Positions 26,993 through 36,725 are shown, counted from the stretch's first letter. The stretch is DNA of 64,000 nucleotides from Burkholderia sp. Ax-1724 (GCF_011752995.1 NZ_VWWL01000002.1:248001-312000), one strand, 5' to 3'. The notes: generated by a model from the letters alone, not told the origin. Numbers and translations: made by a program.

Positions 26993-28777
26993 ATGTCGTT
27001 TACAACCCGTCCGGAACTGATCGGCACCTTCGGTATGGTGTCCTCGACACATTGGCTCGCGAGCGCCTCGGCAATGGCCACCCTCGAAAAAGGCGGCAAT
27101 GCGTTCGATGCCGCCGCGGCAGCCGGCTTCGTGCTGCAGATCGTCGAGCCGCATCTGAATGGTCCGGGCGGCGAACTGCCGGTCGTGTTCTATAGCGCGC
27201 GCGAAGACCGGGTGCGCGTACTGTGCGGCCAGGGCGTAACGCCCGAGCGCATGACCATCGAACGGATGCGCAACCTGGGGCTCGACGTCGTGCCGGGCAC
27301 GGGTCTGCTGCCCGCCGTGGTGCCGGGCGCGTTCGGCGCATGGATGGCCATGCTGCGCGATTACGGCCAGTTGCCGCTCGAAGACGTGCTGAGCTACGCG
27401 ATCGGTTACGCGGAAAACGGCTATCCGGTGCTGCCGCGCATGGCGGCGTCGATCCTTGCGATCAAGGACTTCTTCCGCACCGAATGGACCACCTCGGCCG
27501 AGCAGTGGCTGCGCAACGGCGAAGTGCCGACGCCCAACCATCTGTTCGCCAATCCCGCGATCGCAGAGACCTACAAGCGCATCCTGCGCGAAGCGAATAC
27601 GCGCAGCGACCGCGCCGAACAATGCGAACGCGCGCGCGACGTGTTCTATCGCGGCTTCGTCGCCGATGCGATCGACCAGTATTTCCGTTCGACGGCCGTG
27701 CTCGACACCTCGGGCCAGCGCAATTACGGCCTGCTCGATGCAGGCGATATGGCGCGTTGGGAGCCCACCTACGAAGACCCGGTCTCGTACGACTACGCGG
27801 GCCTGCGCGTTCACAAGACCGGACCGTGGGGCCAGGGGCCGATGTTCCTGCAGCAGCTCGCGCTGCTCAAGGGTTTCGATCTCGGCGCGATGGACCCGCT
27901 CGGGCCGGACTTCGTTCATACGGTCATCGAGTGTTCGAAGCTCGCATTTGCCGATCGCGACGTGTTCTACGGCGACCCCGCGTTTTCGCATGTGCCGATG
28001 GACGTGCTGCTCAGCGACGCCTACAACGACGAGCGCCGCAAGCTCGTCGATCCGCGCCGCGCGTCGTTCGAATTCCGCCCAGGGCAACTCGGCGACAGCG
28101 AACAGCGCGCTGCGCGCATCATCGCGAATGCCGGCCGCGAACAGGCGGGCGGCTTCGGCCAGGGCGAACCGACGTTCGCGCCGCTGCCTGAACTGCGCGG
28201 CGATACGGTGCATCTCGACGTCGTCGACCGCTGGGGCAACATGGTTTCGGCCACGCCGTCCGGCGGCTGGCTGCAGGCGTCGCCGGCAGTGCCCGGCCTC
28301 GGCTTCAACGTCACGACGCGCGCGCAGATGTTCTGGATGGAAGAGGGCCTGCCTTCGTCGCTCGGTCCGGGCCGCCGTCCGCGCACCACGCTGTCGCCCA
28401 CGCTCGTCACGCGCGACGGCAAGCCCTACGCGGCCTTCGGCACGCCGGGCGGCGATCAGCAGGATCAATGGTCGCTGCAGCTATTCCTCAAGCACGTGCA
28501 TGGCGGCATGAACTTCCAGGCCGCCGTCGATGCGCCGTCGTTCCAGACCGCGCACTTCCCCGGCTCGTTCTATCCGCGTGCGATGCAGCTCGGCAAGATG
28601 TCCGCCGAGTCGCGCTTCCCGGAAAGCACGCTCGCCGAGTTGCGCGCGCGCGGTCACGACCTGACCGTCGCGGAACCGTGGGCGCTGGGCCGCGTGTGCG
28701 CGGTCAGCATCAGAAACGGTTTGCTGCGAGGCGCCGCCACGCCGCGTCAGATGCAAGCCTACGCAATCGGGCGATAA
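26993..28777 (+). CDS. Gamma-glutamyltransferase family protein
   Basis: The 594-residue protein shows the GGT fold: ASAMATLEKGGNAFDAAAAAGFVL near the N-terminus, and the autoprocessing nucleophile Thr405 in GDTVHLDVVDRWGNMVSATPSGG. Later GPGRRPRTTLSPTLV and GTPGGDQQDQW match the small subunit. Unlike classical periplasmic GGT it has no signal peptide from the ATG at 26993 (AAAGGAG upstream), so it may act in the cytosol on an imported gamma-glutamyl compound or related amide. It heads a likely operon with an MFS carrier and a GAF protein. Confidence 0.87.
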   Translation: MSFTTRPELIGTFGMVSSTHWLASASAMATLEKGGNAFDAAAAAGFVLQIVEPHLNGPGGELPVVFYSAREDRVRVLCGQGVTPERMTIERMRNLGLDVVPGTGLLPAVVPGAFGAWMAMLRDYGQLPLEDVLSYAIGYAENGYPVLPRMAASILAIKDFFRTEWTTSAEQWLRNGEVPTPNHLFANPAIAETYKRILREANTRSDRAEQCERARDVFYRGFVADAIDQYFRSTAVLDTSGQRNYGLLDAGDMARWEPTYEDPVSYDYAGLRVHKTGPWGQGPMFLQQLALLKGFDLGAMDPLGPDFVHTVIECSKLAFADRDVFYGDPAFSHVPMDVLLSDAYNDERRKLVDPRRASFEFRPGQLGDSEQRAARIIANAGREQAGGFGQGEPTFAPLPELRGDTVHLDVVDRWGNMVSATPSGGWLQASPAVPGLGFNVTTRAQMFWMEEGLPSSLGPGRRPRTTLSPTLVTRDGKPYAAFGTPGGDQQDQWSLQLFLKHVHGGMNFQAAVDAPSFQTAHFPGSFYPRAMQLGKMSAESRFPESTLAELRARGHDLTVAEPWALGRVCAVSIRNGLLRGAATPRQMQAYAIGR

Positions 28778-28846
28778 GCAGTCCGAAGTACAGAACGCGC
28801 GGCGCTCGCCGCGCCATTTTCATCAGCATCATCAGGAGAAGTTGCC

Positions 28847-30271
28847 GTGTCCGCCGTCGCCGCCCGTCTTGAAAGACTGCCGATATCGAATTTTCATCGC
28901 AGACTGCTGCTGATCGGCGGACTGGGATACATGTTCGACGGCCTCGATTCGTCGTCACTCGCCTTCCTGCTGCCGGTCGTGAGCAAGCTCTGGCAATTGA
29001 CGAGCGCCCAAACCGGCCTCGTCGCGAGTAGCACCTATATCGGCTACTTCTTCGGCGCGTTCCTCTCGGGCGTGCTTGCCGACGTGATCGGCCGCCGCCG
29101 CATCATGATGAGCGCGCTCGCGATCTACTGCGTCGCGTCGCTCGCGAGTGCCACCGCACAGGACTGGCACACGTTCTTTGCATTACGCGTGGTCGCCGGT
29201 TTCGGCTCGGGTGCGGAGACCGTCGTCATCGCACCGTTCCTCGCCGAATTCGTGCCGCGGCGCTATCGCGGCATGTTCTGCGGCGCGCTGGTCGGCTTCA
29301 TGTCGTTCGGCTACCTGAGCTCTTCGATTCTCGGTTTCGCCGTGGTGCGCAACTTCGCCGACGGCTGGCGTTATCTCGCGGTCATCACCGCACTGCCCGT
29401 CGTCATGCTGCTGTGGTGGCGCAGAACGCTGCCCGAATCGCCGCGCTGGCTCGAAAGCCAGGGCCGCGCGACCGAGGCAAACGACATCGTCAGCGCAATC
29501 GAAGCATGGTTCGTCGGCAAAGGCATTACGCTCGCCCCCGTGAGCGCGGCAAGCACCGCGGCCCCGCTGCCCACGGCCGCGCCCGCAAGCGGTGGCGCGT
29601 TGCACAACGTGCTCGCGCTGTGGTCGCCGCGGCTCGCGCGCACTACCGCCGTGAGCTGGCTCATGTGGTTCTCGGTGGCCTTCGCGTATTACTCGTTCTT
29701 CTCGTGGATTCCGAGCCTGCTCGTCAAGGAAGGACTCACGATCACGAAGAGCTTCGGCTATTCGATTGCGATTTACGGCGCGCAGATTCCCGGCTATTTC
29801 TCCGCTGCATGGCTCAATGAAAAGATCGGCCGCAAAGGCGTGGTCGCGTCTTACATGCTGCTTGGCGGAATTGCGGCGATCACGCTCGCGTTCTCTCACT
29901 CCGGCCTCGAGATCATGGCCGCGGGCATCGCGCTGTCGTTCTTCATGAACGGCGCTTTCGCCGGCGTCTATGCCTACACCCCGGAAGTGTTTCCGACCGC
30001 GGTGCGTACGACCGGCACCGGATCGTCGTCCTCGTTCGGCCGCATTGGCTCAGTGAGCGCGCCGATTCTGGTCGGCCTCGTTTATCCGCTATCGGGCTTC
30101 CTCGGGGTGTTCGCGATGACCACGGCGGTGCTGCTGATCGGTGCTTGCGTCGTGTTCTTCCTCGGCATCGAAACGCGCAACCGCTCGCTGGAAGACATCG
30201 AGGCCAGCGAGTTCGCAGCGGCGCCTGACGCAGCGGGCCAGCTCAAGTCTTCTTCCCGCCTGCACAGCTGA
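28847..30271 (+). CDS. MFS transporter, aromatic acid/sialate:H+ symporter-like
   Basis: The 474-residue protein has 12 predicted helices and MFS motifs: GVLADVIGRRRIMM in loop 2-3, RVVAGFGSGAETVVIAPFLAEFVPRRYRG in helices 4-5, PESPRWLESQGR before the central loop, and YTPEVFPTAVRTTGTG in the C-half. This pattern fits sugar-porter-like or aromatic-acid carriers. The GTG at 28847 follows AGGAGAA. It lies 69 bp downstream of the GGT gene and likely imports its substrate. Confidence 0.87.
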   Translation: MSAVAARLERLPISNFHRRLLLIGGLGYMFDGLDSSSLAFLLPVVSKLWQLTSAQTGLVASSTYIGYFFGAFLSGVLADVIGRRRIMMSALAIYCVASLASATAQDWHTFFALRVVAGFGSGAETVVIAPFLAEFVPRRYRGMFCGALVGFMSFGYLSSSILGFAVVRNFADGWRYLAVITALPVVMLLWWRRTLPESPRWLESQGRATEANDIVSAIEAWFVGKGITLAPVSAASTAAPLPTAAPASGGALHNVLALWSPRLARTTAVSWLMWFSVAFAYYSFFSWIPSLLVKEGLTITKSFGYSIAIYGAQIPGYFSAAWLNEKIGRKGVVASYMLLGGIAAITLAFSHSGLEIMAAGIALSFFMNGAFAGVYAYTPEVFPTAVRTTGTGSSSSFGRIGSVSAPILVGLVYPLSGFLGVFAMTTAVLLIGACVVFFLGIETRNRSLEDIEASEFAAAPDAAGQLKSSSRLHS

Positions 30272-30298
30272 ACGCACCGCCCTTTTTCGGACTCTTCC

Positions 30299-30862
30299 AT
30301 GCAAACGATGCAAGCCAACCCGACCGAGCCTGCGCTGCGCGACACGCAGGCACTGACCATTGCCGACCTCGAACGTCTCGCGATGGCGATCCGCCTGAAA
30401 GATCAGCCGCACGAAATTTTCCGCGCGGTTCATGAGGTAGCCGCGAGCACGATAGGCTTCAGGCTGTTGACGATCATGTCGTACGACGCGCAACACCACG
30501 AAGTCGAACGCGTCTACACGAACATGCCGGACGTTTATCCGCTTGGCGGCCGCAAGAAGAAGCAAGGCACCGCCTGGGCAAAACAGATCTTGCAGGATCT
30601 CAGGCCGTTTCGCGCCGCCACCTCGCAAGGCATTCGCGAAGCGTTCGACGACCACGCGGTGATGGCCGGCATGGGCCTCGGCTCGATACTGAACATTCCC
30701 ATTGCCTACGACGGTGTGTGCATCGGCACGATGAACCTGACGCACGAAGAAGGCTGGTACGCGAGCCATCACGAAAGCATGGGCCTCACGATCGGCGCTT
30801 TCCTGGCTCCCGCACTGCTCAAACAGAATGCGCAGTTCTCCGCTGGTACGGTTCATTCCTGA
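30299..30862 (+). CDS. GAF domain protein
   Basis: The 187-residue protein consists largely of one GAF domain (about residues 40-175): IFRAVHEVAASTIGFRLLTIMSYDAQHHEVERVYTNMPDVYPLGG, then GLGSILNIPIAYDGVCIGTMNLTHEEGWY. No output domain is present. It may bind a small ligand or be a free-standing enzyme of the GAF fold. It lies 27 bp after the MFS stop as the third gene of the GGT unit, so it may act on the same compound. Confidence 0.83.
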   Translation: MQTMQANPTEPALRDTQALTIADLERLAMAIRLKDQPHEIFRAVHEVAASTIGFRLLTIMSYDAQHHEVERVYTNMPDVYPLGGRKKKQGTAWAKQILQDLRPFRAATSQGIREAFDDHAVMAGMGLGSILNIPIAYDGVCIGTMNLTHEEGWYASHHESMGLTIGAFLAPALLKQNAQFSAGTVHS

Positions 30863-30880
30863 AAGATGCCTCGCGGCATC

Positions 30881-30926
30881 GCACGCGTCCCGTTTTGCGA
30901 CGTGTTTGGCAAAACGGGACGCGTGC
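30881..30926. terminator. Long perfect hairpin between convergent operons
   Basis: GCACGCGTCCCGTTTTGC and GCAAAACGGGACGCGTGC form an 18-bp perfect stem with a 10-base loop, sited between the end of the GAF gene and the end of the ABC ATPase gene. It should terminate both transcripts. Confidence 0.75.
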
Positions 30927-30965
30927 TAACGATTCGATGCCGCGCGCACCGAATCGCGCTGACCC

Positions 30966-32096
30966 TCAGGCGGCCATCGCCTGGCGCGAGCGGCCCGAAC
31001 TGAGGTACTGGGCGATCGAGTCCTGCGTAATTTCGCCGAGGTAGCTCCCCTCGTTGTCGAGCACCGGCAACCACGACGCGGCGAACTGGTACATCTTCGA
31101 CAGCACGATACGCAGGTTGTCGTCGATTGACGCCGTCGCGGGGAAGTTGCTCAGCCGGTCTCCGCACACACCTTCGGCGCCACGCGCCGCCCGGCGGGCC
31201 ACGTATCCGAGCGCCCGCCCGGCTTCATCGAGCACGGTCAGGTGGCGCGTGTCGCTTTCATCCATCGTGGCAAAGGCCCGAGCCAGAGACGTGCCGGCCT
31301 GCGCGGTCTCGGGCTGCGTGGCGGCGTCGCCGGCCTTCACGAGCAGCAGGCGCTTGAGCGTGCTGTCCTGACCCACGAACTGCGCGACGAACTCGTCGGC
31401 AGGCCGCGCGAGCAGCGTGTCGGGGTGGTCGTACTGGATCAGCTGGCCGCGACGGAACACGGCAATGCGGTCGCCGAGCTGGATCGCCTCGTCGATGTCG
31501 TGACTCACCATGATCACCGTCTTGCCGAGCTGGCGCTGCATCTGGAAGAACTCGTTGCGGATCGATTCGCGGTTAATCGGATCGACTGCGCCGAACGGTT
31601 CGTCCATCAGCAGCACCGGCGGATCGGCCGCGAGCGCGCGGATCACGCCGATGCGCTGTTGCTGGCCGCCGGACAGTTCGCGCGGATAGCGCTTCAGGTA
31701 TAGCTTCGGATCGAGTGCCACCATCGACATCAGTTCAGCCGCGCGCGCGGCGCAACGCTGCTTGTCCCATCCGAGCAAACGCGGCACGACCGTGATGTTC
31801 TCCTCGATGGTCATGTTCGGAAACAGGCCGATCTGCTGGATCACGTAGCCGATACGCCGGCGCAGGCTCACTTCGTCGAGGCCCGCCGTATCTTCGCCGT
31901 TGATGAGCACGCGCCCGGAAGTCGGCTCGATCAGGCGGTTGATCATCTTGAGCGTGGTCGTTTTCCCACAGCCCGACGGTCCGAGGAACACGCAGATTTC
32001 CCCTTCCGGCACCGAAAGGCTCACCGAGTCGACGGCGCGTACGGTTTGTCCATCCTTGCGCGGAAACGTCTTGGTCAGTTTGTCGAGTTCGATCAT
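30966..32096 (-). CDS. Osmoprotectant ABC transporter ATPase with CBS domains (OpuCA/OsmV-like)
   Basis: The 376-residue protein has Walker A GPSGCGKTT, ABC signature LSGGQQQRIGVIRALAADP, Walker B VLLMDEPFGAVDP and switch MVSHDIDEA. The C-terminal 130 residues hold a pair of CBS-like motifs (MDESDTRHLTVLDEAGRALGYV; ASWLPVLDNEGSYLGEI), as in glycine betaine/choline importers gated by ionic strength. Its start overlaps the permease stop by 4 bp. It is the last gene of a four-gene operon. Confidence 0.92.
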   Translation of the reverse strand: MIELDKLTKTFPRKDGQTVRAVDSVSLSVPEGEICVFLGPSGCGKTTTLKMINRLIEPTSGRVLINGEDTAGLDEVSLRRRIGYVIQQIGLFPNMTIEENITVVPRLLGWDKQRCAARAAELMSMVALDPKLYLKRYPRELSGGQQQRIGVIRALAADPPVLLMDEPFGAVDPINRESIRNEFFQMQRQLGKTVIMVSHDIDEAIQLGDRIAVFRRGQLIQYDHPDTLLARPADEFVAQFVGQDSTLKRLLLVKAGDAATQPETAQAGTSLARAFATMDESDTRHLTVLDEAGRALGYVARRAARGAEGVCGDRLSNFPATASIDDNLRIVLSKMYQFAASWLPVLDNEGSYLGEITQDSIAQYLSSGRSRQAMAA

Positions 32097-32746
32097 GTTT
32101 TTTGTACTCCCTTCGGTGTCAAGGCGCGTTGCAGCGCCTGCAGAATCAGGTCGGCGACAATGGCCAGAATGCTGACGAGCACCGCCCCTACCACGAGCTT
32201 CATCATGCTGCTCTGGCCGATGGCCCGCACGATCAGCGTGCCGAGGCCGCCCGCACCGATGACGGCGGCGATCGTCATCACGCCGATGTTCATCACGACC
32301 GCCGTGCGCACACCCGCCAGAATGACCGGCACCGAAAGCGGCAAATCGACGAGCCGCAGCCGCTGCCAGGCCGTCATGCCGATGCCCGTGCCCGCTTCCT
32401 TGATGCCGGCGTCCACGCTGGCAAGCGCCAGGTGCGTATTGCGCATGATCGGCAGAAGCGAATAGAGAAACACGGCCGTAATCGCAGGCAGCGCGCCGAT
32501 GCCCTGCCCGAAGCGCGAGAACACCGGAATCATCAGCCCGAACAGCGCGATCGAGGGCAGCGTGAGAATCACGGTCGCGAGACCGAGCAGCGGCCCGGCG
32601 AGCCACGCGTGACGATTGATCAGGATGCCTAGCGGAACGCCCGCGACGATCGCGCAGCCGACGGCAATGCCCACGAGATTGATATGTTGCAGCGTGAGGT
32701 GCAGCAGGTCCTGCCAGTTCGATAACAGATAGTCGATTACGCTCAT
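32093..32746 (-). CDS. Osmoprotectant ABC transporter permease (OpuCB/YehW-like)
   Basis: This 217-residue permease has about five helices and the EAA loop (VDAGIKEAGTGIGMTAWQRLRLVDLPLSVPVILAGVRTA) that contacts the ATPase. It is one of two different permeases in the operon, as in yehWXYZ-type importers. It starts 11 bp after the binding-protein stop and overlaps the ATPase start. Confidence 0.9.
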   Translation of the reverse strand: MSVIDYLLSNWQDLLHLTLQHINLVGIAVGCAIVAGVPLGILINRHAWLAGPLLGLATVILTLPSIALFGLMIPVFSRFGQGIGALPAITAVFLYSLLPIMRNTHLALASVDAGIKEAGTGIGMTAWQRLRLVDLPLSVPVILAGVRTAVVMNIGVMTIAAVIGAGGLGTLIVRAIGQSSMMKLVVGAVLVSILAIVADLILQALQRALTPKGVQKT

Positions 32747-32756
32747 GCGGACTCCT

Positions 32757-33686
32757 TCACGGTAAGGTATGCGTGCGCAGGAACTCGGCGGCGACGTCCT
32801 GCACGGGTTTGCCGTCCAGATCGACCTCCTTGTTCATCTTCTGCAGCACGTCGTTGTTCAGCACCGCGGAGAGTGCGTTGAGCTGCTTCGCGAGTTGCGG
32901 ATTGCGTTCCAGCACTTCCTTGCGCACGATCGGCACAGCGTTGTAGGGCGGAAAGAAGTGCAGATCGTCTTCGAGCGGCACAATGCCGAAGCCGTTCACG
33001 CGGCCGTCGGTCGTGTACACGAGCCCGATCGTCAACTGGTCGTTATGCAGCGCCGTATAGACGAGCCCGGGGTCCATCTGCTTGAGCTGCGCGCGCCGGA
33101 AATGCATGCCGTAGGCCGCGAGCAGCGGCTTCAGACCGTCCGGGCGATTCGCGAACTCGGCATCCATGCCGAAGACGAAGTGCTTCGATTCCGGATGCTT
33201 CGCCATGTACGCGGCAAGTTCCGAAACCGTGCGAATACCCGTGCGTTGCGCAACGCGGCCCGGCAAGCCGAGCGCATAGGTATCGTTGACCGGCGACGCG
33301 TCGAGCCAGATCAGGCCGCGCGGTTCGTCGAGCGCCTTGACGCGCTCGTACATCTGCTGCGGTGTGAGCTTTTCTTCGATCTTGTCGTAGACGAGCGCCG
33401 CCGTGCCGGTGTAATCCCACACCACGTCGAACTGTCCGTTTTCCAGCGCGCTACGCATCAGCGTGCTGCCGAGACCCGAGTGCGCCTCGACGGTGTAGCC
33501 GCGCGAGCGCAGGTATTGCGATGTGATTTCCGCGAGAACGTATTGTTCGGTGAAGTTCTTCGCGCCGAGCCGGATGGTCGACGCAAATGCCGAAGCGCAC
33601 GGCGCCGCGACGAGAAGCGCGATCATGCAGGCGCTTGCGAGATGCAGAACACGGCGTATGCCGCCTTTCGTCAAACGGGAAATCAT
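32757..33686 (-). CDS. Osmoprotectant substrate-binding protein (OpuCC/YehZ-like)
   Basis: The 309-residue protein has a signal peptide (VLHLASACMIALLVAAPCASAFAS) and a type II binding-protein fold beginning TIRLGAKNFTEQYVLAEITSQYLRSRGY, with VWDYTGTAALVY and LVYTTDGRVNGFGIVPLEDDLHFFPPYNAVPIV, typical of the OpuAC/QAT family that binds betaine, choline or related quaternary amines in the periplasm. The ATG at 33686 overlaps the upstream permease stop (ATGA). Confidence 0.9.
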   Translation of the reverse strand: MISRLTKGGIRRVLHLASACMIALLVAAPCASAFASTIRLGAKNFTEQYVLAEITSQYLRSRGYTVEAHSGLGSTLMRSALENGQFDVVWDYTGTAALVYDKIEEKLTPQQMYERVKALDEPRGLIWLDASPVNDTYALGLPGRVAQRTGIRTVSELAAYMAKHPESKHFVFGMDAEFANRPDGLKPLLAAYGMHFRRAQLKQMDPGLVYTALHNDQLTIGLVYTTDGRVNGFGIVPLEDDLHFFPPYNAVPIVRKEVLERNPQLAKQLNALSAVLNNDVLQKMNKEVDLDGKPVQDVAAEFLRTHTLP

Positions 33687-34399
33687 GCCACGGCTCCATG
33701 TCGAATGAGCCACTGGCGATTGCCCGCCGCGACGAGCATGTCGAGCGCGAGCGCGATCAGGGCGGTGAACGCTGCGCCCATCAGCAGCAAGGGTTGATTG
33801 TCGAGGTAGATGCCGGGGAAGATCAGCGAGCCCAGGCTATCGGCGCCGATCAGGTAAGCGAGCGGTGCGGTTCCAACGTTGATTGCAAGCGCGGTGCGCA
33901 CGCCGCCGATGATGATGGGCATCGCATTCGGCAACTCGACGCGCGTGAGCGACTGCCAGCCGGTCATACCGATGCCGCGCGCCGATTCGCGCAGCGCGGC
34001 GGGCACGTTCTTCACGCCTTCGTAGGTATTGCGCGTGATCGGCAGAAGCGAGGCGAGAAACAGCGCGACGATGGCCGGCACGCTGCCGATGCCGAAAACG
34101 CCGAGCGCGATGGCCAGCACGGCCAGCGAGGGAATCGTGTTACCGACGTTGAAAATCTGCATCGCGCGTTCCGCATGCCGCCTGAATTTCGGCCGGCTGA
34201 GGATGACCCCGGCCGGCACGCCCACGAGAATCGCGAGCGCCATCGAATAACCGACGAGCAGCAGATGCTGCCCCGTGTAGTAGGCGAGATCGCCAGCCCG
34301 GCTGCGAAATGTGTCGGCACCGATGCCGAGCGCCAGTGCCGCAGCGATGGCGACGACCACAATCAGACTGCCCATGATCCGGGCGGTGCGTTGCGTCAT
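33683..34399 (-). CDS. Osmoprotectant ABC transporter permease (second copy, YehY-like)
   Basis: A 238-residue permease with an EAA-type loop (VPAALRESARGIGMTGWQSLTRVELPNAMPIIIGGVRTA) similar to, but distinct from, the permease at 32093-32746. It is the first gene of the operon. Four tightly packed genes with two ATGA overlaps suggest fixed stoichiometry. Confidence 0.9.
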   Translation of the reverse strand: MTQRTARIMGSLIVVVAIAAALALGIGADTFRSRAGDLAYYTGQHLLLVGYSMALAILVGVPAGVILSRPKFRRHAERAMQIFNVGNTIPSLAVLAIALGVFGIGSVPAIVALFLASLLPITRNTYEGVKNVPAALRESARGIGMTGWQSLTRVELPNAMPIIIGGVRTALAINVGTAPLAYLIGADSLGSLIFPGIYLDNQPLLLMGAAFTALIALALDMLVAAGNRQWLIRHGAVA

Positions 34400-35098
34400 G
34401 ACGAGACTCCTCCTTGTCGATTTAGCGTGTGATGAATACGGACAGGAAAGACGCTATATCGAACGACATGAGGAAGCGGACTGCCCGGCGCATCGGCCAT
34501 GCAGCAAGCCAGGCCCCCTATGGCGATTGAGCGTGATCGGGGACCTGACAAACGCTCACGCGTTCGTACAGTTGTCGCTTTCCGCCCAGCAACGCGTAGC
34601 GCGTTGGAGCACGATGCCGCCCGACGGCGGCAGAAATTGCGGCAGCACGATAGGTGCTGCGCAAGGACCGGAGGCCCTGTTTGATGCGGTGAAACCTACA
34701 CGAATTGCCACTCTGGACAGGACGCGCGGTACACCATTGGATATGTCATTACGTGATGGAAACGCAGAAAAGTATAAGCAATTCGTGCAGTGACGTCTAC
34801 CTTTGCAAAATTAGCGTCCGATATAGCACCCCGTCATACCGGTAAAATCGACACCTATTATCGGATCATTTTTCCAATTAAATTGGATAACGAACTAAAT
34901 ACAAGCGGTGTCCGTCCATTTCAGGGTTGACGGCATAAAGCCGGGTACCGCAAACTATTGCCCTTCGGCAGAAGGACTCGCGGCTTTTGCCATTCCGTTT
35001 CGTCCGGTGCGCCCTGCCCCGCAAGGCGGCCGCAACAGGGAGATGGCTGTTTGATTGGGGTAGCCGCACGCTTGATTCGTGGTCGCACGTGCCGTGTC
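34400..35098. promoter_or_regulatory. Divergent intergenic region with a palindrome
   Basis: It separates the leftward ABC operon from a rightward peptidase gene. TCCAATT-A-AATTGGA (34873-34887) is a perfect 7-1-7 palindrome in an AT-rich block that is a probable promoter for the peptidase side. The other half, 34440-34790, shows no gene that I can support. Confidence 0.4.
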
Positions 35099-36100
35099 AT
35101 GATTGTCGCGTTCGCCGTTGCATCCGCATTCGTGACCAACGCATTCGCGTCGCATCCAGGGAGTGCGTCCGTGCAGGGGCCATCCACGAGCAACGGCAAA
35201 TCGTCCAGGCGTCGGCCGGCGGTGACATCGCATCCATTGCGCGTGCAGCATCATATCGCCGGGCACAAGCGCAGACGCCTGCGGCACACACGACACTCTG
35301 CACACCACAGCACTGCGGGGCCACGCCTGCTCGCCCGCTGCGGTTACGACAGGCACGCGGCTCATCGGCTCCATTCGGACTCGATCTATGTCGTCGACGT
35401 CCGAACCGGAAAGACACTCCTCGCCCGCCGTGCCGACAAAGTCCGGCCCATTGCTTCGATATCCAAATTAATGACCGCAGTGGTCGCGCGCAAAACTCAT
35501 CGGCCACTCGACGGCGTTCTGCAGGTCACGGCGAGTGATCGCGACATGATCAAGTTCACGGGGTCGCGGCTGTCGGTCGGCTCGCGGCTTTCGCGCCGCG
35601 ATATGTACCATGTCGCCTTGATGTCTTCGGAGAACCGGGCCGCCGCAGCCTTGAGCCGCGATTTCCCGGGTGGGCGGCCCGCATTCGTGGCAGCGATGAA
35701 CGACGAGGCTCGCACACTCCAGATGCGTCGCACGCAGTTCCGTGACCCGACGGGCCTGTCGCCGCATAACGTGTCGACAGCAACAGACCTGGCCCGTCTC
35801 GTTGCCGTTGCGGCGCGCGATCCGCTCATCCATCGGTTCACGACGGACCGTACTTACGTCGCCCACCCCGGCTATGGCGAACTCCGCTACGTCAACTCCA
35901 ATCCGGTGGTTCGCTTCGACAACTGGCCTATCGTGTTGCAGAAAACCGGATTCGTAAACGAGGCCGGCCACTGTGTCGTGATCCATGTACTCGTACACGG
36001 CAGGCCAGAGACTATCGTATTACTCGGGGCGCCGACGCGGCAGGAGATGGTGCTCGATGCAAGCCTCATCCATCACTGGCTCACGTGTTCGCTGACCTGA
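35099..36100 (+). CDS. D-alanyl-D-alanine endopeptidase (PBP7-like, peptidase S11)
   Basis: All three penicillin-binding motifs are present: SISK in ASISKLMTAVVA, SEN in MSSENRAAAAL, and KTG in QKTGFVNEAGHC. With 333 residues and no C-terminal membrane anchor it fits PbpG/PBP7, which cuts peptidoglycan cross-links in the periplasm. A signal peptide (IVAFAVASAFVTNAFAS) and a His/Arg-rich linker precede the catalytic domain. The ATG at 35099 lacks a good Shine-Dalgarno; TTG at 35072 would give a more basic signal n-region. Monocistronic. Confidence 0.85.
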   Translation: MIVAFAVASAFVTNAFASHPGSASVQGPSTSNGKSSRRRPAVTSHPLRVQHHIAGHKRRRLRHTRHSAHHSTAGPRLLARCGYDRHAAHRLHSDSIYVVDVRTGKTLLARRADKVRPIASISKLMTAVVARKTHRPLDGVLQVTASDRDMIKFTGSRLSVGSRLSRRDMYHVALMSSENRAAAALSRDFPGGRPAFVAAMNDEARTLQMRRTQFRDPTGLSPHNVSTATDLARLVAVAARDPLIHRFTTDRTYVAHPGYGELRYVNSNPVVRFDNWPIVLQKTGFVNEAGHCVVIHVLVHGRPETIVLLGAPTRQEMVLDASLIHHWLTCSLT

Positions 36101-36135
36101 TCCGCCAGGCGCAGTGCATCGACTCACGTAACGAA

Positions 36136-36161
36136 GCGCGGACATGCGCACATGTCCGCGC
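36136..36161. terminator. Hairpin between convergent genes
   Basis: GCGCGGACATG and CATGTCCGCGC make a perfect 11-bp stem with a CGCA loop between the peptidase and the RcnB-like gene ends. There is no T tract. Confidence 0.55.
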
Positions 36162-36177
36162 GCGCAATGTCACTGCG

Positions 36178-36513
36178 TCATTGCGTGCCGCTGACGATCG
36201 TCGAAATAGCCCAGTTGTTCGTCGATACGAGCACATAATCCCCGTTGATCCCAAGCCATCTATGTCCGCGCGGGGGCGCCTTGAGGCCGTGCCCGCGCCA
36301 GTCGTCCATGACGAAATTGTTATGGCGGTATTCGTTCGGCACACGCTGGCCGTTGTGCCAGTCCCGATGCGGAATGGACGGCATCACCTGCTGACGGCCC
36401 GGTCCGGCCATCGGGCCACCGCCCGCGTCCGGCGGCGGTCTCGCCGCAATCGCAATCAGAGAAATACCGGAAAAAGAGAAGGCAACGAGCTGCGAGATAA
36501 TGCGTCTGTTCAT
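36178..36513 (-). CDS. RcnB-like periplasmic protein
   Basis: The 111-residue protein has an N-terminal signal (IISQLVAFSFSGISLIAIAA), a Gly/Pro-rich stretch and an RcnB-type domain NEYRHNNFVMDDWRGHGLKAPPRGHRWLGINGDYVLVSTNNWAISTIV. RcnB in E. coli influences nickel and cobalt export, but many homologues have no proven role. The ATG at 36513 is set by AGGGAGG 8 bases upstream. Monocistronic; no metal exporter lies nearby. Confidence 0.85.
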   Translation of the reverse strand: MNRRIISQLVAFSFSGISLIAIAARPPPDAGGGPMAGPGRQQVMPSIPHRDWHNGQRVPNEYRHNNFVMDDWRGHGLKAPPRGHRWLGINGDYVLVSTNNWAISTIVSGTQ

Positions 36514-36725
36514 GGTCAAACCTCCCTGCGGGAAAAGAAAGGAATGAACTACGAAATCAGGGCTTTCTCGAAGTCGTTAAAAGTATAGTAAATAGCTTTT
36601 CGACTTCAAGCGGCCCGGCAAACCAACACGACATACATCACAACGAGAACTGAAAAGAACGCTATTCAAACGATTCGTGAGCATGGCGAAATTGCCTCAG
36701 CTCGAATCAATCGCCTTACCAGGTT

